The position numbers and the translations under genes were made by a program. A model generated the notes under the pieces. That model did no database searches, was not told the origin of the DNA, and was given only the letters and a program-made list of their open reading frames with translations. Of a DNA stretch of 64,000 bases, positions 39,267 through 48,387 are shown piece after piece. The stretch lies in NCBI RefSeq assembly GCF_049670895.1, contig NZ_CP187170.1; one strand, given 5' to 3'. Every line of letters begins with the position of its first letter. The stretch's first letter is position 1. This DNA is from Pasteurella sp049670895. GTDB taxonomy: Bacteria > Pseudomonadota > Gammaproteobacteria > Enterobacterales > Pasteurellaceae.

Positions 39267-39914
39267 TTATGTGTAAACGTTTTTATTTAAAATAATTAAA
39301 TGCCTTTCACCTATCAATTCTGGTACATTTAATTGATAAATTTGTTTGATGGAAAAACTATTTTCAAGCTGATTAACTTCATCCTGATGATATATTCCTT
39401 TTAACGCATAAAAGTGTCCTTCTTTATTAATTAAATGCTGACACCAGTCAGCCATATCTTTTAATGAAGCAAAGGCTCGACTTAATACACCATCAAAAAA
39501 TTGTTCTGGCTGATAATTTTCAACACGGCTTAATACCGCTTCTACATTATTTAATTCTAATTCACGAATGGCATTCCGAATAAAGCTAATGCGTTTCCCT
39601 AAACTGTCTAATAAAATAAAATGTTTATTGGGATTAATAATTGCCAAAGGTAAGCCCGGTAAACCCGGCCCTGTGCCCACATCAATAAAGCGTTCCCCTT
39701 CTAAATAAGGGCTAACCACAAGGCTATCTAAAATGTGTTTGACGAGCATATCCATAGGATCTCGCACGGAGGTGAGGTTATAGGCTTTATTCCATTTATG
39801 TAATAACAAAACCAATTTCACTAACTGAACTTTTTGTTGATCGGTAATAGAAAGTGCGGTTTGTTTTAATAAAGTATTTAATTTTAGGTTAAGCTGCTGT
39901 TCAAGATTAGACAT
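39267..39914 (-). CDS. rsmG: 16S rRNA (guanine-527-N7)-methyltransferase RsmG
   Basis: Methylates N7 of G527 in 16S rRNA; loss gives low-level streptomycin resistance in relatives. 215 residues. The SAM-binding stretch FIDVGTGPGLPGLPLAI is near residues 76-92 and the N-terminal WNKAYNLTSVRDP is diagnostic. The start overlaps the mnmG stop as TAATG, so translation is coupled. In E. coli atpI follows; here a fimbrial operon lies between. Confidence 0.96.
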   Translation of the reverse strand: MSNLEQQLNLKLNTLLKQTALSITDQQKVQLVKLVLLLHKWNKAYNLTSVRDPMDMLVKHILDSLVVSPYLEGERFIDVGTGPGLPGLPLAIINPNKHFILLDSLGKRISFIRNAIRELELNNVEAVLSRVENYQPEQFFDGVLSRAFASLKDMADWCQHLINKEGHFYALKGIYHQDEVNQLENSFSIKQIYQLNVPELIGERHLIILNKNVYT

Positions 39915-41803
39915 TATTCACCACGCTTTAGCATACCTTGTTTTTTCAAATTCACTAATAAAATGGAAATTGCCGCTGGGGTTACTCCTGAAATACGTGA
40001 AGCTTGTCCAATGGAAACAGGGCGATGTTGCTCTAATTTAGACCGCACTTCATTGGATAATCCTGCCACGGCGGCATAATCAAAATGAGCAGGAATAGCG
40101 GTGTTTTCGTGGCGTTTTTGACGTTCGATTTCTTCTTGTTGATGCTCAATATAACCTTGGTATTTAATGGCAATTTCCACTTGTTCTACCGCTTCTTTAT
40201 CTGCCATTGCAGGTTGGAATGGGGTTAACGAGGTCAAAATGGCGTAATTGATTTCAGGACGACGTAATAAATCTTCTCCATTGGCTTCACGCACTAATGG
40301 ACTGCCTAACACTTTATTGGCTTCTTCAAGGTGCTCTGAACGTGGGTGCAACCAAATTTGACGTAAACGCTGTCTTTCTAATTCGATGTTTTCCATTTTT
40401 TGATTAAATCTCGCCCAGCGTTTTTCATCAATTAAGCCTAATTGGTGGGCAATTGGCGTTAAACGGCTATCGGCATTGTCTTCACGCAACAATAGACGAT
40501 ATTCAGCACGAGAGGTAAACACACGGTATGGCTCTTTGGTGCCCAAGGTACAAAGATCATCAACCAATACGCCAATGTAAGCTTGATCTCGACGTGGATA
40601 CCACGCCTCTTTTTCTTGCACCAATAAACCTGCGTTGATCCCTGCCAATAAGCCTTGTGCGGCGGCTTCTTCGTAACCTGTAGTGCCGTTAATTTGACCC
40701 GCAAAGAATAATCCTGAAATGGATTTGGTTTCTAACGTTGGTTTGAGATCTCTTGGATCAAAATAATCGTACTCAATGGCATAACCTGGTTTGACAATGC
40801 GGGCTTTTTCCATGCCTTTCATGGAATTGACGATCTTCATTTGTACATCGAAAGGCAAGCTGGTGGAGATCCCATTTGGATAGATCTCATTGCTGGTTAA
40901 GCCTTCAGGTTCAAGATAAATTTGGTGTGAATTACGCTCTGAAAAACGCATCACTTTATCTTCAATGGACGGGCAGTAACGTGGGCCGATCCCTTCAATG
41001 ATCCCAGCATACATTGGGCTACGATCTAAGTTATTGCGGATCACTTCGTGGGTGTGTTCGTTAGTATGCGTGATAAAGCAAGGGATCTGGCGTGGGTGTT
41101 GATCTACGGATCCCATAAAAGAAAACACGGGTAATTTTTCATCGCCATGTTGTTTGGCTAATACAGAAAAATCAATGGTGCGTGCATCAATGCGTGGTGG
41201 TGTGCCTGTTTTTAGGCGATCCACGCGTAAATTAAGATCACGTAAACGATCGGCTAACATCACAGAAGCGGGATCCCCTGCACGTCCCCCTGTGTAATTT
41301 TCTAAACCAATATGGATCTTGCCAGACAGGAAGGTGCCTGCGGTTAAGATCACGGCTTTTGCTCGGAATTTTAAGCCCATTTTGGTGACAACACCTGAAA
41401 CACGATCTTGCTCTAAAAGAATATCGGTTACTTCTTGTTGGAAAATATCTAAATTCGGTTGATTTTCTAAGGCAATGCGAACCGCTTGACGATATAACAC
41501 ACGGTCGGCTTGTGCACGCGTGGCACGAACCGCAGGACCTTTGCTGCTGTTTAGGGTGCGAAATTGGATCCCTGCTTGGTCTGCAGCCGTTGCCATTAAT
41601 CCACCCATGGCATCAATTTCTCGCACTAAATGCCCTTTTCCAATGCCCCCAATGGCTGGATTGCAAGACATTTGTCCTAAAGTGTCCACATTATGGGTTA
41701 ATAACAGGGTTTTTAACCCCATACGAGCAGGGGCAAGTGCTGCTTCTGTACCCGCGTGTCCACCCCCGATCACGATGACATCATAATTTTCAGTATAAAA
41801 CAT
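39914..41803 (-). CDS. mnmG: tRNA uridine-5-carboxymethylaminomethyl modification enzyme MnmG
   Basis: FAD enzyme that with MnmE makes cmnm5U34 in tRNAs reading split codon boxes. 629 residues. FAD motif VIGGGHAGTEAALAPARMG near residue 11, the double-cysteine region SCNPAIGGIGKGHL near 46, second signature GPRYCPSIEDKVMRF near 271, and EAAAQGLLAGINAG near 370. It lies directly beside oriC and is transcribed away from it, as gidA in E. coli. Second-gene coupling to rsmG is by stop-start overlap. Confidence 0.97.
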   Translation of the reverse strand: MFYTENYDVIVIGGGHAGTEAALAPARMGLKTLLLTHNVDTLGQMSCNPAIGGIGKGHLVREIDAMGGLMATAADQAGIQFRTLNSSKGPAVRATRAQADRVLYRQAVRIALENQPNLDIFQQEVTDILLEQDRVSGVVTKMGLKFRAKAVILTAGTFLSGKIHIGLENYTGGRAGDPASVMLADRLRDLNLRVDRLKTGTPPRIDARTIDFSVLAKQHGDEKLPVFSFMGSVDQHPRQIPCFITHTNEHTHEVIRNNLDRSPMYAGIIEGIGPRYCPSIEDKVMRFSERNSHQIYLEPEGLTSNEIYPNGISTSLPFDVQMKIVNSMKGMEKARIVKPGYAIEYDYFDPRDLKPTLETKSISGLFFAGQINGTTGYEEAAAQGLLAGINAGLLVQEKEAWYPRRDQAYIGVLVDDLCTLGTKEPYRVFTSRAEYRLLLREDNADSRLTPIAHQLGLIDEKRWARFNQKMENIELERQRLRQIWLHPRSEHLEEANKVLGSPLVREANGEDLLRRPEINYAILTSLTPFQPAMADKEAVEQVEIAIKYQGYIEHQQEEIERQKRHENTAIPAHFDYAAVAGLSNEVRSKLEQHRPVSIGQASRISGVTPAAISILLVNLKKQGMLKRGE

Positions 41804-42292
41804 AATAACCTTTTCAATTTATCTCGAATTTCAGGGATCCTTTGATCCCTTTTTGCTGGTTGGCTATTCTACTGAAATTTGCAGATCCATGAAAGCAACA
41901 TTTTTGCTCAAGGTTGGGCGATGATCTTGGAAAAGATCGGTGGCTAATAAAGATAAGATCTTTTTATATAAAGTGATCTTATTATTATGATTATTAAGAT
42001 CCACGAGATCTGTGATTAAGATCCTTTTCTTATTGAAAATGAAGAGGTTAGATCATTTTTATTGTTGTGAAGATCATAAGCTAAAGCGTCAAAAAAACTG
42101 TGTATAATCCGCTTAGTTATCCACAGGTTAAAAAAGAAACAATCTTATTCAGGGTATAAAAACAGGTTTTATACAGTTTAGATCTAAGTTATCCACAATA
42201 AGATCGGAAAGTTGATTGCTGAAATCCTGTACATAATAGGCATAAAAAATGGCATATCTGATCAGATATACCATTGCATTGGAAGAGATAAA
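41804..42292. other. oriC: Chromosomal replication origin oriC
   Basis: 489 bases without a gene between mnmG and mioC, the classic gammaproteobacterial origin site. Two perfect DnaA boxes TTATCCACA at 42117-42125 and 42189-42197 and one inverted TTATACACA at 42099-42107. I count 15 GATC sites from 41836 to 42263, far above chance and fitting Dam/SeqA control. AT-rich 13-mers of the unwinding-element type begin with GATC at 41957, 41975, 42020 and 42051. The order mnmG, unwinding element, DnaA boxes, mioC is as in E. coli. Confidence 0.94.
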
Positions 42293-42739
42293 TTATAATT
42301 TGCTGAGAAATTGAGGAAGCCATTCTTCCGCTGTTTGTTCAGGATCAGTTACATTGAGCATATCCATTCTCAAGGATTCACAAACCTGTAACGCATCTTT
42401 ACCTAACAATAATTGCTCCACATGATCGACGGCTTGACAAAATGTATCATAATCGGAATTTCCTAACCCGATCACCGCAAAGCGTAAATCCGCCAGTGGG
42501 CTGGAATGGAACGCCAATTTTTCAAATAAGGGTTTGATGTTATCAGGCAATTCGCCCGCACCATGGGTTGAGGTGACCACCAACCAACATTTTTCCGCCA
42601 TCACTTCTTCAAAACTTGGCCCATGTTCTAGGCGAACAGGGTAATCTTGCTCGGCTAAAATGTCGGCAAGATGTTCGGCGACATATTCTGCTCCACCAAG
42701 CGTGCTGCCTGTGATTATACAAATTTTTGTTTTCATCAT
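42293..42739 (-). CDS. mioC: Flavodoxin-like protein MioC
   Basis: FMN-binding flavodoxin-domain protein, linked in E. coli to biotin synthase activity; its transcription runs into oriC. 148 residues. The FMN phosphate loop is ITGSTLGGAEYVAEHL near residue 9, followed by STHGAGELPDNI near 57 and GLGNSDYDTFC near 93. Two adjacent ATGs exist (42739 and 42736) after GGAGG; the second has slightly better spacing. Confidence 0.94.
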   Translation of the reverse strand: MMKTKICIITGSTLGGAEYVAEHLADILAEQDYPVRLEHGPSFEEVMAEKCWLVVTSTHGAGELPDNIKPLFEKLAFHSSPLADLRFAVIGLGNSDYDTFCQAVDHVEQLLLGKDALQVCESLRMDMLNVTDPEQTAEEWLPQFLSKL

Positions 42740-42751
42740 TCCTCCAAAAAA

Positions 42752-42777
42752 GAAGGCTTAGAAAATACTAAGCCTTC
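42752..42777 (-). terminator. Terminator between zapB and mioC
   Basis: Stem GAAGGCTTA/TAAGCCTTC (9 bp), with TTTTTT following on the minus strand, 14 bases after the zapB stop. It would limit read-through into mioC and oriC. Confidence 0.82.
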
Positions 42778-42790
42778 GGAAAAATACGTA

Positions 42791-43009
42791 TTATACGTTG
42801 TCAATTTTGCCTAATAATGAACGTAAACGCTCTTGCCAGTTTTGGTGTTCACTCTTTAGCTGTTCATTTTCATTGCGTAATGCATCATAAGCTTGTTGTG
42901 ATTGCGTGTTTTTTTCTTTTAGTTCATCAATTTCTAATTGAAGCAATTGAATGGTTTCAACCGCTTGTTTAATTTTTTCTTCGAGTTGATCTAAAATTTC
43001 TAAAGACAT
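42791..43009 (-). CDS. zapB: Cell division protein ZapB
   Basis: Small coiled-coil protein of the Z-ring/ZapA network. 72 residues with near-continuous heptads (MSLEILDQLEEKIKQAVETI to the C terminus) and no other domain. It is next to glpX and mioC, a neighbourhood found in related species. The start has SD AGAGGAATCC. Confidence 0.9.
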   Translation of the reverse strand: MSLEILDQLEEKIKQAVETIQLLQLEIDELKEKNTQSQQAYDALRNENEQLKSEHQNWQERLRSLLGKIDNV

Positions 43010-43221
43010 AAAGGATTCCTCTACAATGTAATAAGTTTGTCTATTCTACTCTAGTTAACTTTGATGTTAAACAGATGAAGATGATTTCGCTGTAACCTTA
43101 GCATAATTTGTAAAACTGTTCGAAAAAATTATTCTTATTTTTGTATTTTTTCGTTACGCAACCGTTTGCTAGGTGCTAGAATAACGCCGAATTTTCATCA
43201 ACCAAAGCAAAGGATAATAAA

Positions 43222-44235
43222 ATGAATAGAGCATTAGCGATTGAATTTTCAAGAGTCACTGAAGCAGCCGCACTGGCAGGTTTTGCTTGGTTAGGTCGTG
43301 GTGATAAAGCGGCAGCAGACAATGCGGCTGTACAGGCAATGCGTTTGATGTTAAATCAAGTGGACATGGATGCCGAAGTGGTGATTGGTGAAGGGGAAAT
43401 TGATGAAGCCCCAATGCTTTATATTGGGGAGAAAGTGGGAACGGGGAAAGGTGAACAGGTTTCCATTGCCGTGGATCCCATTGAAGGCACCAGAATGACG
43501 GCTATGGGGCAAGCCAACGCCTTATCTGTGCTAGCAGCAGGCGGTAAAGACACTTTCTTAAAAGCACCTGATATGTATATGGAAAAATTGGTGGTGGGGC
43601 CTGAAGCAAAAGGCATGGTGGATCTTAATTTGCCGCTTGAGCAAAATCTTCGCCGTGTGGCTTCAAAAATGGGTAAATTATTATCACAATTAACGGTGAT
43701 TACCTTAGATAAACCTCGTCATCATGACGTGATTAAGAAAATGCAACAACTTGGTGTCAAAGTGTTAGCCATTCCTGATGGGGATGTGGCAGCATCGGTG
43801 CTATGCTGTTTGCCTGATGGTGGCGTGGATATGCTTTATGGCATTGGTGGTGCTCCTGAAGGTGTGATTGCCGCCGCAGCAGTGCGTGCATTAGGTGGTG
43901 AAATGCAAGCCCGTTTATTGCCACGCAATCAAGTGAAAGGGGATTGTCCTGAAAATCAAGCCATTGCCAATGAGGAAATTCGTCGCTGTCATGAAATGGG
44001 CGTAGAAGTTAATCAAGTGCTTAAACTAGAAGAATTAGTACGTGATGATAATTTGGTCTTTTCGGCAACGGGGATCACCAATGGCGACTTGTTAAAAGGA
44101 ATTCACCGTAAAGGCAATCTTGCCACCACAGAAACCTTATTAATTCGTGGTCGCTCTCGTACCATTCGTCGTATTCAGTCTGTGCATTATTTAGATCGTA
44201 AAGACACGGCGTTATATCGCATTATTGGTGCTTAA
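43222..44235 (+). CDS. glpX: Fructose-1,6-bisphosphatase, class II (GlpX)
   Basis: Metal-dependent phosphatase that removes the 1-phosphate of fructose-1,6-bisphosphate in gluconeogenesis. 337 residues. Metal and substrate motifs: GEGEIDEAPMLYIGE near residue 56, AVDPIEGTRM near 84 (the Asp-Pro-Ile-Glu-Gly-Thr signature), and DGGVDMLYGIGGAPEGV near 200. It stands alone between divergent zapB and glpE with its own terminator. A TGTTCGA half-site upstream (near 43119) is too weak to call GlpR control. Confidence 0.96.
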   Translation: MNRALAIEFSRVTEAAALAGFAWLGRGDKAAADNAAVQAMRLMLNQVDMDAEVVIGEGEIDEAPMLYIGEKVGTGKGEQVSIAVDPIEGTRMTAMGQANALSVLAAGGKDTFLKAPDMYMEKLVVGPEAKGMVDLNLPLEQNLRRVASKMGKLLSQLTVITLDKPRHHDVIKKMQQLGVKVLAIPDGDVAASVLCCLPDGGVDMLYGIGGAPEGVIAAAAVRALGGEMQARLLPRNQVKGDCPENQAIANEEIRRCHEMGVEVNQVLKLEELVRDDNLVFSATGITNGDLLKGIHRKGNLATTETLLIRGRSRTIRRIQSVHYLDRKDTALYRIIGA

Positions 44236-44242
44236 TTATTCA

Positions 44243-44266
44243 GCCTGCTTAATTGCAGGCTTTTTT
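44243..44266 (+). terminator. Terminator after glpX
   Basis: 6-bp stem GCCTGC/GCAGGC with a 6-base loop and TTTTTT, 8 bases past the stop. Confidence 0.88.
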
Positions 44267-44420
44267 ATTTCGCCAAAGTGCGGTCAATTTTGAAAAAGTT
44301 TTACGGGAATATGCCACGAGATCGATAGGTGGTAAGCCAAACTTTTAATGAAAAAGTCTATTTTCCTTTCATGATTGAAAGTGTTATATTGAGCCACTTT
44401 TCATCAAATATAGATTCATT

Positions 44421-44744
44421 ATGGCTCAATTTTCTGAAATTTCTCCTAAACACGCCTTTAAATTAATGCAAGAGCAAGGGGCGACATTGGTTGATATTCG
44501 CAACGCATTGCATTTTTCCCATTCACATCCGAAAGGGGCATTTCATCTCAGCAATGAGAGTTATGGTCAATTTGAAGTGGCACATGACGATGATCACCCT
44601 ATTTTAGTACTTTGCTATCATGGCGTAAGTAGCCGAGGGGCGGCGATGTATTTAATCGAACAAGGTTATACGCAAGTTTATAGCATAACAGGTGGCTTTG
44701 AAGCTTGGGAAAGAGAAGGGTTACCCGTTGAAGTCACGGGTTAA
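44421..44744 (+). CDS. glpE: Thiosulfate sulfurtransferase GlpE
   Basis: Single-domain rhodanese that transfers sulfur from thiosulfate to cyanide or thioredoxin. 107 residues, standard. The active-site loop is CYHGVSSRGAA near residues 65-75 with the catalytic cysteine first; the substrate-side motif LVDIRNALHFSHSHPKGA is near 23. It ends in a 4-base overlap with the convergent small membrane-protein gene. Confidence 0.95.
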   Translation: MAQFSEISPKHAFKLMQEQGATLVDIRNALHFSHSHPKGAFHLSNESYGQFEVAHDDDHPILVLCYHGVSSRGAAMYLIEQGYTQVYSITGGFEAWEREGLPVEVTG

Positions 44745-45052
44745 TGAAACCCCGTGACGACATAGCACAAAATAGCATAGAAAACGACCGCACTTACCGC
44801 TAATAAATAGCGAGCCAAGGCGGTTTTTTTCTGATGTAATTGATAAAGAATACGAGCCACAATACCCAAACAGAACGGGTAAATCCACAGAAAAATGGAC
44901 ATTAGCGTTTGTTGTATTTCGCTTAAATTCGGGTTTTTCAGAAGGTTCGGTGAGATGGTTAATGCCAGTGGCCACAATAAAATAGGCAAACAAAAGAGTG
45001 CAATTGCCCAACTAAAGCCACTAAATCCACTTGGTAAGGTGTGTTTGTTCAT
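44741..45052 (-). CDS. Small membrane protein of unknown function (DUF5389-like)
   Basis: 103 residues with three hydrophobic helices (about residues 14-34, 50-70, 83-101), spaced by short polar loops, and no signal peptide. I believe it belongs to a small family of Pasteurellaceae membrane proteins (DUF5389), but that is from memory. Its stop overlaps the glpE stop on the other strand. An uptake-signal 9-mer lies inside (near 44787). Function unknown. Confidence 0.6.
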   Translation of the reverse strand: MNKHTLPSGFSGFSWAIALFCLPILLWPLALTISPNLLKNPNLSEIQQTLMSIFLWIYPFCLGIVARILYQLHQKKTALARYLLAVSAVVFYAILCYVVTGFH

Positions 45053-45177
45053 TTTTCCCTCTTATTACGTATGAATCTGTAAAACGATTTTATCCAAAAA
45101 TGTTACCATTATCCGTCACAACAAGTTGTTGTGAGTATGCTAAATGTAATTACGCTTTGATATTGGATATACCGATG

Positions 45178-46017
45178 ATGAAATTTTCAAAACCCGTTCT
45201 TTTCTCTTGTCTTTTCATTTCTGGCTCACTTTTTGCTGCCCCGACCGATCATCATGATCCTTTGATCAATCTAGATGATTATGCATCAATCAGTCAACCG
45301 ATGCCGGATGATTTTTGCAAAAAAACACCTTATTGTGAACCTTATGGTTCAATAGCCAAACCCAATATTTATGGTGAGTTAGATCAGTTTGATCAATATA
45401 AAGAGTCTGAAAAACTTCAGTTGCTCAATCAGTATACGCGAGATCTCATTCATTCCATGTATTTATTGCATAACAAAGTGGAAGATATGGCAATTGATAT
45501 TGGGGACACCTTTGAAGGCATTGAGTATAACTTAAATAATATGTCTTCTCGATTAGCCAATCATGAATCTAGAATTACAGAAAATCGTGAAAATTTAAAT
45601 GAACTGGCTCTTTATACCACAGATGAAATGGCTGCACCGCCTCTAACCGTTCAGCCACCTCATATTCAACCTGCCTCACTCACTGCCTCTTCACTTTCCA
45701 CGAGATTGCAATTAGACAATCCGAATTTAATCAAACAAATGAATAACAAACTTAATGCATTACATGTTGAGGTCGCAAAATTAGATAAAAAGTTTAATGC
45801 AGGGCTAGCCACACAAGCGGCATTAAGTGGTTTATTTCAGCCAGATGAAAAAAATATTATCAATTTTACTGCCGCCTTAGGGGGACACCATCGGCATATG
45901 GCATTAGCCATGGGAATGGGATACCATTTTAATCGTCATATTGCCACCCGTGCAGGGGTTGCCTTTAGCCCAAATAGCCGAATTACTTACAATACGGCGA
46001 TTAATTTTGCTTGGTAA
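45178..46017 (+). CDS. Very small YadA-anchor (trimeric autotransporter-like) surface protein
   Basis: A 279-residue protein from ATG 45178; an upstream frame to 45031 lacks sense. Signal peptide (KPVLFSCLFISGSLFAA), a short acidic N-terminal region with a cysteine pair (DFCKKTPYC), then heptad-like coiled-coil stretches (NNMSSRLANHESRITENRENL and NNKLNALHVEVAKLDKKF). The last ~75 residues match the YadA membrane anchor: LDKKFNAGLATQAALSGL, GGHHRHMALAMGMGYHFN, ending in the aromatic NFAW. Trimeric autotransporters usually carry long head and stalk repeats; this one has almost none. It is followed by a strong terminator. Confidence 0.8.
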   Translation: MKFSKPVLFSCLFISGSLFAAPTDHHDPLINLDDYASISQPMPDDFCKKTPYCEPYGSIAKPNIYGELDQFDQYKESEKLQLLNQYTRDLIHSMYLLHNKVEDMAIDIGDTFEGIEYNLNNMSSRLANHESRITENRENLNELALYTTDEMAAPPLTVQPPHIQPASLTASSLSTRLQLDNPNLIKQMNNKLNALHVEVAKLDKKFNAGLATQAALSGLFQPDEKNIINFTAALGGHHRHMALAMGMGYHFNRHIATRAGVAFSPNSRITYNTAINFAW

Positions 46018-46043
46018 ATCGCACTTTTTGGGCATAAAAAGAC

Positions 46044-46066
46044 AGGGCAATCGTGAGGATTGCCCT
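46044..46066 (+). terminator. Terminator after the YadA-anchor gene
   Basis: Perfect 9-bp stem AGGGCAATC/GATTGCCCT with a 5-base loop, then a T run. Confidence 0.87.
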
Positions 46067-46274
46067 TCATATTTTTTTAAAATGCCCCGCACTTTATCGC
46101 CTGCCTGATCCCTTTCCTAAGGGAGATAAATGGGCAAAATTGGGCTTTTTTCGTTTCTTTTAGAGGGGAAAAGTCCTCTTTTAGCCTGAAGGAAAACCAC
46201 AAGTAAACAGATGATCTAAACCCAAAAATACCCTAGAATACGGCGGTATTTTCCACAAAAATAAAGCACACAAC

Positions 46275-47033
46275 ATGAAACAATCTATTCGTCATCAAAA
46301 AATCATTCAGTTAGTGAGCCAAAAAGGCTATGTCAGCACGGAAGAACTCGTTACCTTGTTAGATGTCAGCCCCCCAACGATTCGTCGAGATTTAAATGAA
46401 TTGGCTGAAAAAAATCTTATTCGTCGTCATCATGGTGGAGCAGCCTCACCATCCAGTGCTGAAAATAGTGATTATGCCGAACGTAAACACTTTTTTTTAA
46501 AAGGCAAAAATTGTATTGCACAAAAAGTGGCGAGCCTTATTCCAGATGGGGCGTCCTTATTTATTGATATTGGCACAACGCCCGAAGCGGTCGCCAATGC
46601 CTTATTGCATCACCGAAAATTACGTATTGTCACCAATAATATTAATGCGGCGTATATTCTGAAGCAGAATGAATCCTTTGAAATTATTTTGGCAGGGGGA
46701 TCACTACGCCAAGATGGTGGCATTATTGGGGAAGCCACCGTGGCGTTTATTTCGCAATTCCGTTTGGATTTTGGCATTTTAGGCATTAGTAGCATTGATT
46801 TAGACGGTTCAATGCTAGATTATGATTATCATGAAGTGCAAGTGAAACGGGCAATCATGGAAAGCTCAAGAGAAACCTTTTTGGTTACCGATCATTCAAA
46901 ATTTTCTCGTCGAGCGATGGTACGTTTAGGCCCGATTAATGATGTGGATCATGTGGTGGTGGATGCCCCGCCACCTGAACCTATCTTAGATATTTTAAAA
47001 GCCCACCATGTTCATTTGCATATTTGTGAATAA
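46275..47033 (+). CDS. glpR: Glycerol-3-phosphate regulon repressor GlpR
   Basis: DeoR-family repressor released by glycerol-3-phosphate. 252 residues. N-terminal winged helix (VSTEELVTLLDVSPPTIRRDLNEL, residues 18-41, then RRHHGGA) and the sugar-phosphate sensor domain with IDIGTTPEAVA, NNINAAYIL and LVTDHSKF. Convergent with glpC, close to all its expected targets in this window (glpABC, glpT, glpQ). DeoR relatives are hard to tell apart by eye; the sensor motifs and context favour GlpR. Confidence 0.9.
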   Translation: MKQSIRHQKIIQLVSQKGYVSTEELVTLLDVSPPTIRRDLNELAEKNLIRRHHGGAASPSSAENSDYAERKHFFLKGKNCIAQKVASLIPDGASLFIDIGTTPEAVANALLHHRKLRIVTNNINAAYILKQNESFEIILAGGSLRQDGGIIGEATVAFISQFRLDFGILGISSIDLDGSMLDYDYHEVQVKRAIMESSRETFLVTDHSKFSRRAMVRLGPINDVDHVVVDAPPPEPILDILKAHHVHLHICE

Positions 47034-47047
47034 AGGCGTTGAGGTAA

Positions 47048-47076
47048 AGAAAGACGGCAAGTGAAGCCGTCTTTCT
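47048..47076. terminator. Terminator between glpR and glpC
   Basis: 11-bp stem AGAAAGACGGC/GCCGTCTTTCT with a 7-base loop, placed between two convergent genes; T-rich on the glpR side. Confidence 0.82.
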
Positions 47077-47115
47077 TCTCTTTATTTACGATTCTCTTTA
47101 TTCAAGGAAAATTCA

Positions 47116-48387
47116 CTAAGCTAACGCCATTGCCAACAAACTTATTGGGTGTAAACAGGTTGAATGAGTCGACATATCAATTTGCCATTTACAGGTTTCA
47201 CATTCCGAAATTACATAGTCAAATTTCCCTTCATTAATCAGCGTAAATAAAGGATTGCCAATGGCTTGTGCCACCTCATAATTTTCAGATTTAAATCCGT
47301 AAGTGCCTGCAATTCCACAGCATTGTGAAGGTAATACCACAATTTCAATGCCTGGAATCTGTTTTAACACGGCGAGGGTATAAGGTGCCCACCCTGTTTT
47401 TTCAACATGACAAGCCGTGTGGTAAGCGATACGAAGTGGTAAGGGGTTTAACGGCAAGGTACGCCCTTGTTGAATTAATTGATATAAATAGCGTGTCACA
47501 ATATGAATATGTGGGCGAACTTTTTGGTTATCCATGCCGAGAATATGATGATATTCGTCACGTAAATTCATGGTACAGCTTGATGAGGTTCCCACCACCT
47601 CTAGCCCCTGCTCATCAATGAGTTTAGTTAAGGATTTCAGGTTAAAATCCGCTTGTTTTTTGGCTCGTTGTGGAAAACCATTCACCGACAAGGGCAACCC
47701 ACAGCATTTTTCTTTTTCCAACAAGACCACCCCAATATCCAACGCATTAAAGACTTGAATTAACGCTTTGCCTAATTGAGGGTTGTTATAATTCACATAG
47801 CAACCATGATAATAAGCCACTTTGTCTTGATAACGGCGTTGTTGTTCGGCTGCGTGTTTTAAATACCAGCTACGGAATGTACCAAAAGCATATTTCGGTA
47901 AGTGACGATGTTGACTGACATTTAAGGTTTTTTCTAACAAAAAACGGGTGGCTTTTAAGCCTGTTATACGGTTTACAAGGGGGGCAAATGGTGTATTCAT
48001 TTTGCCCATCAAGTCAGTGTGACTTAATACTGCATCACGCAATTTGTGCATCATGGGCTTGTTTTGATAGCTTAAATGCTGGTTTCTGGCTCGTACAATC
48101 AAATCACCAATTTTCACATCGGACGGGCAAGCCACTTCACAACGTTTACAGTTCGTACAATATTTGAGTGCTTCATCATACAATTCCGCACTTTTTAAGC
48201 GTAAACGTTCACCATCAGGGCCTGCTTGTTTCGGACCAGGGTACAGAGGATTTTGACGAGAAACTGGACAAACGGCAGTGCAGGCGGTGCATTTTATGCA
48301 ACTTTCAAAACTTTCATCATAAGCCTCATGGTTAAGGGACGACATTCGGTTTTGTTTAGCATGTTCAATAAATTGTTGAAGATTCAT
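47116..48387 (-). CDS. glpC: Anaerobic glycerol-3-phosphate dehydrogenase subunit C
   Basis: Iron-sulfur membrane-anchor subunit that passes electrons from GlpAB to menaquinone. 423 residues. Two 4Fe-4S motifs at the N terminus, CIKCTACTAVCPV near residue 31 and CTNCKRCEVACPSD near 77. Two CCG domains follow, seen as KCCGLPL near 226 and QCCGIAGTYGF near 351. It overlaps the glpB stop by 4 bases (ATGA). Confidence 0.95.
   Translation of the reverse strand: MNLQQFIEHAKQNRMSSLNHEAYDESFESCIKCTACTAVCPVSRQNPLYPGPKQAGPDGERLRLKSAELYDEALKYCTNCKRCEVACPSDVKIGDLIVRARNQHLSYQNKPMMHKLRDAVLSHTDLMGKMNTPFAPLVNRITGLKATRFLLEKTLNVSQHRHLPKYAFGTFRSWYLKHAAEQQRRYQDKVAYYHGCYVNYNNPQLGKALIQVFNALDIGVVLLEKEKCCGLPLSVNGFPQRAKKQADFNLKSLTKLIDEQGLEVVGTSSSCTMNLRDEYHHILGMDNQKVRPHIHIVTRYLYQLIQQGRTLPLNPLPLRIAYHTACHVEKTGWAPYTLAVLKQIPGIEIVVLPSQCCGIAGTYGFKSENYEVAQAIGNPLFTLINEGKFDYVISECETCKWQIDMSTHSTCLHPISLLAMALA

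Noticed and set aside
43110..43135. GlpR operator-like TGTTCGA half-site upstream of glpX
   Set aside because: Only one half matches the E. coli consensus; the inverted half is absent.
44721..45011. Alternative minus-strand frame over the small membrane-protein gene
   Set aside because: It is a shadow frame; the overlapping frame 44741-45052 has regular hydrophobic helices and a better start.
45031..45177. Upstream extension of the YadA-anchor protein
   Set aside because: The 49 extra residues do not resemble a signal peptide start, while ATG 45178 gives an immediate, typical one.
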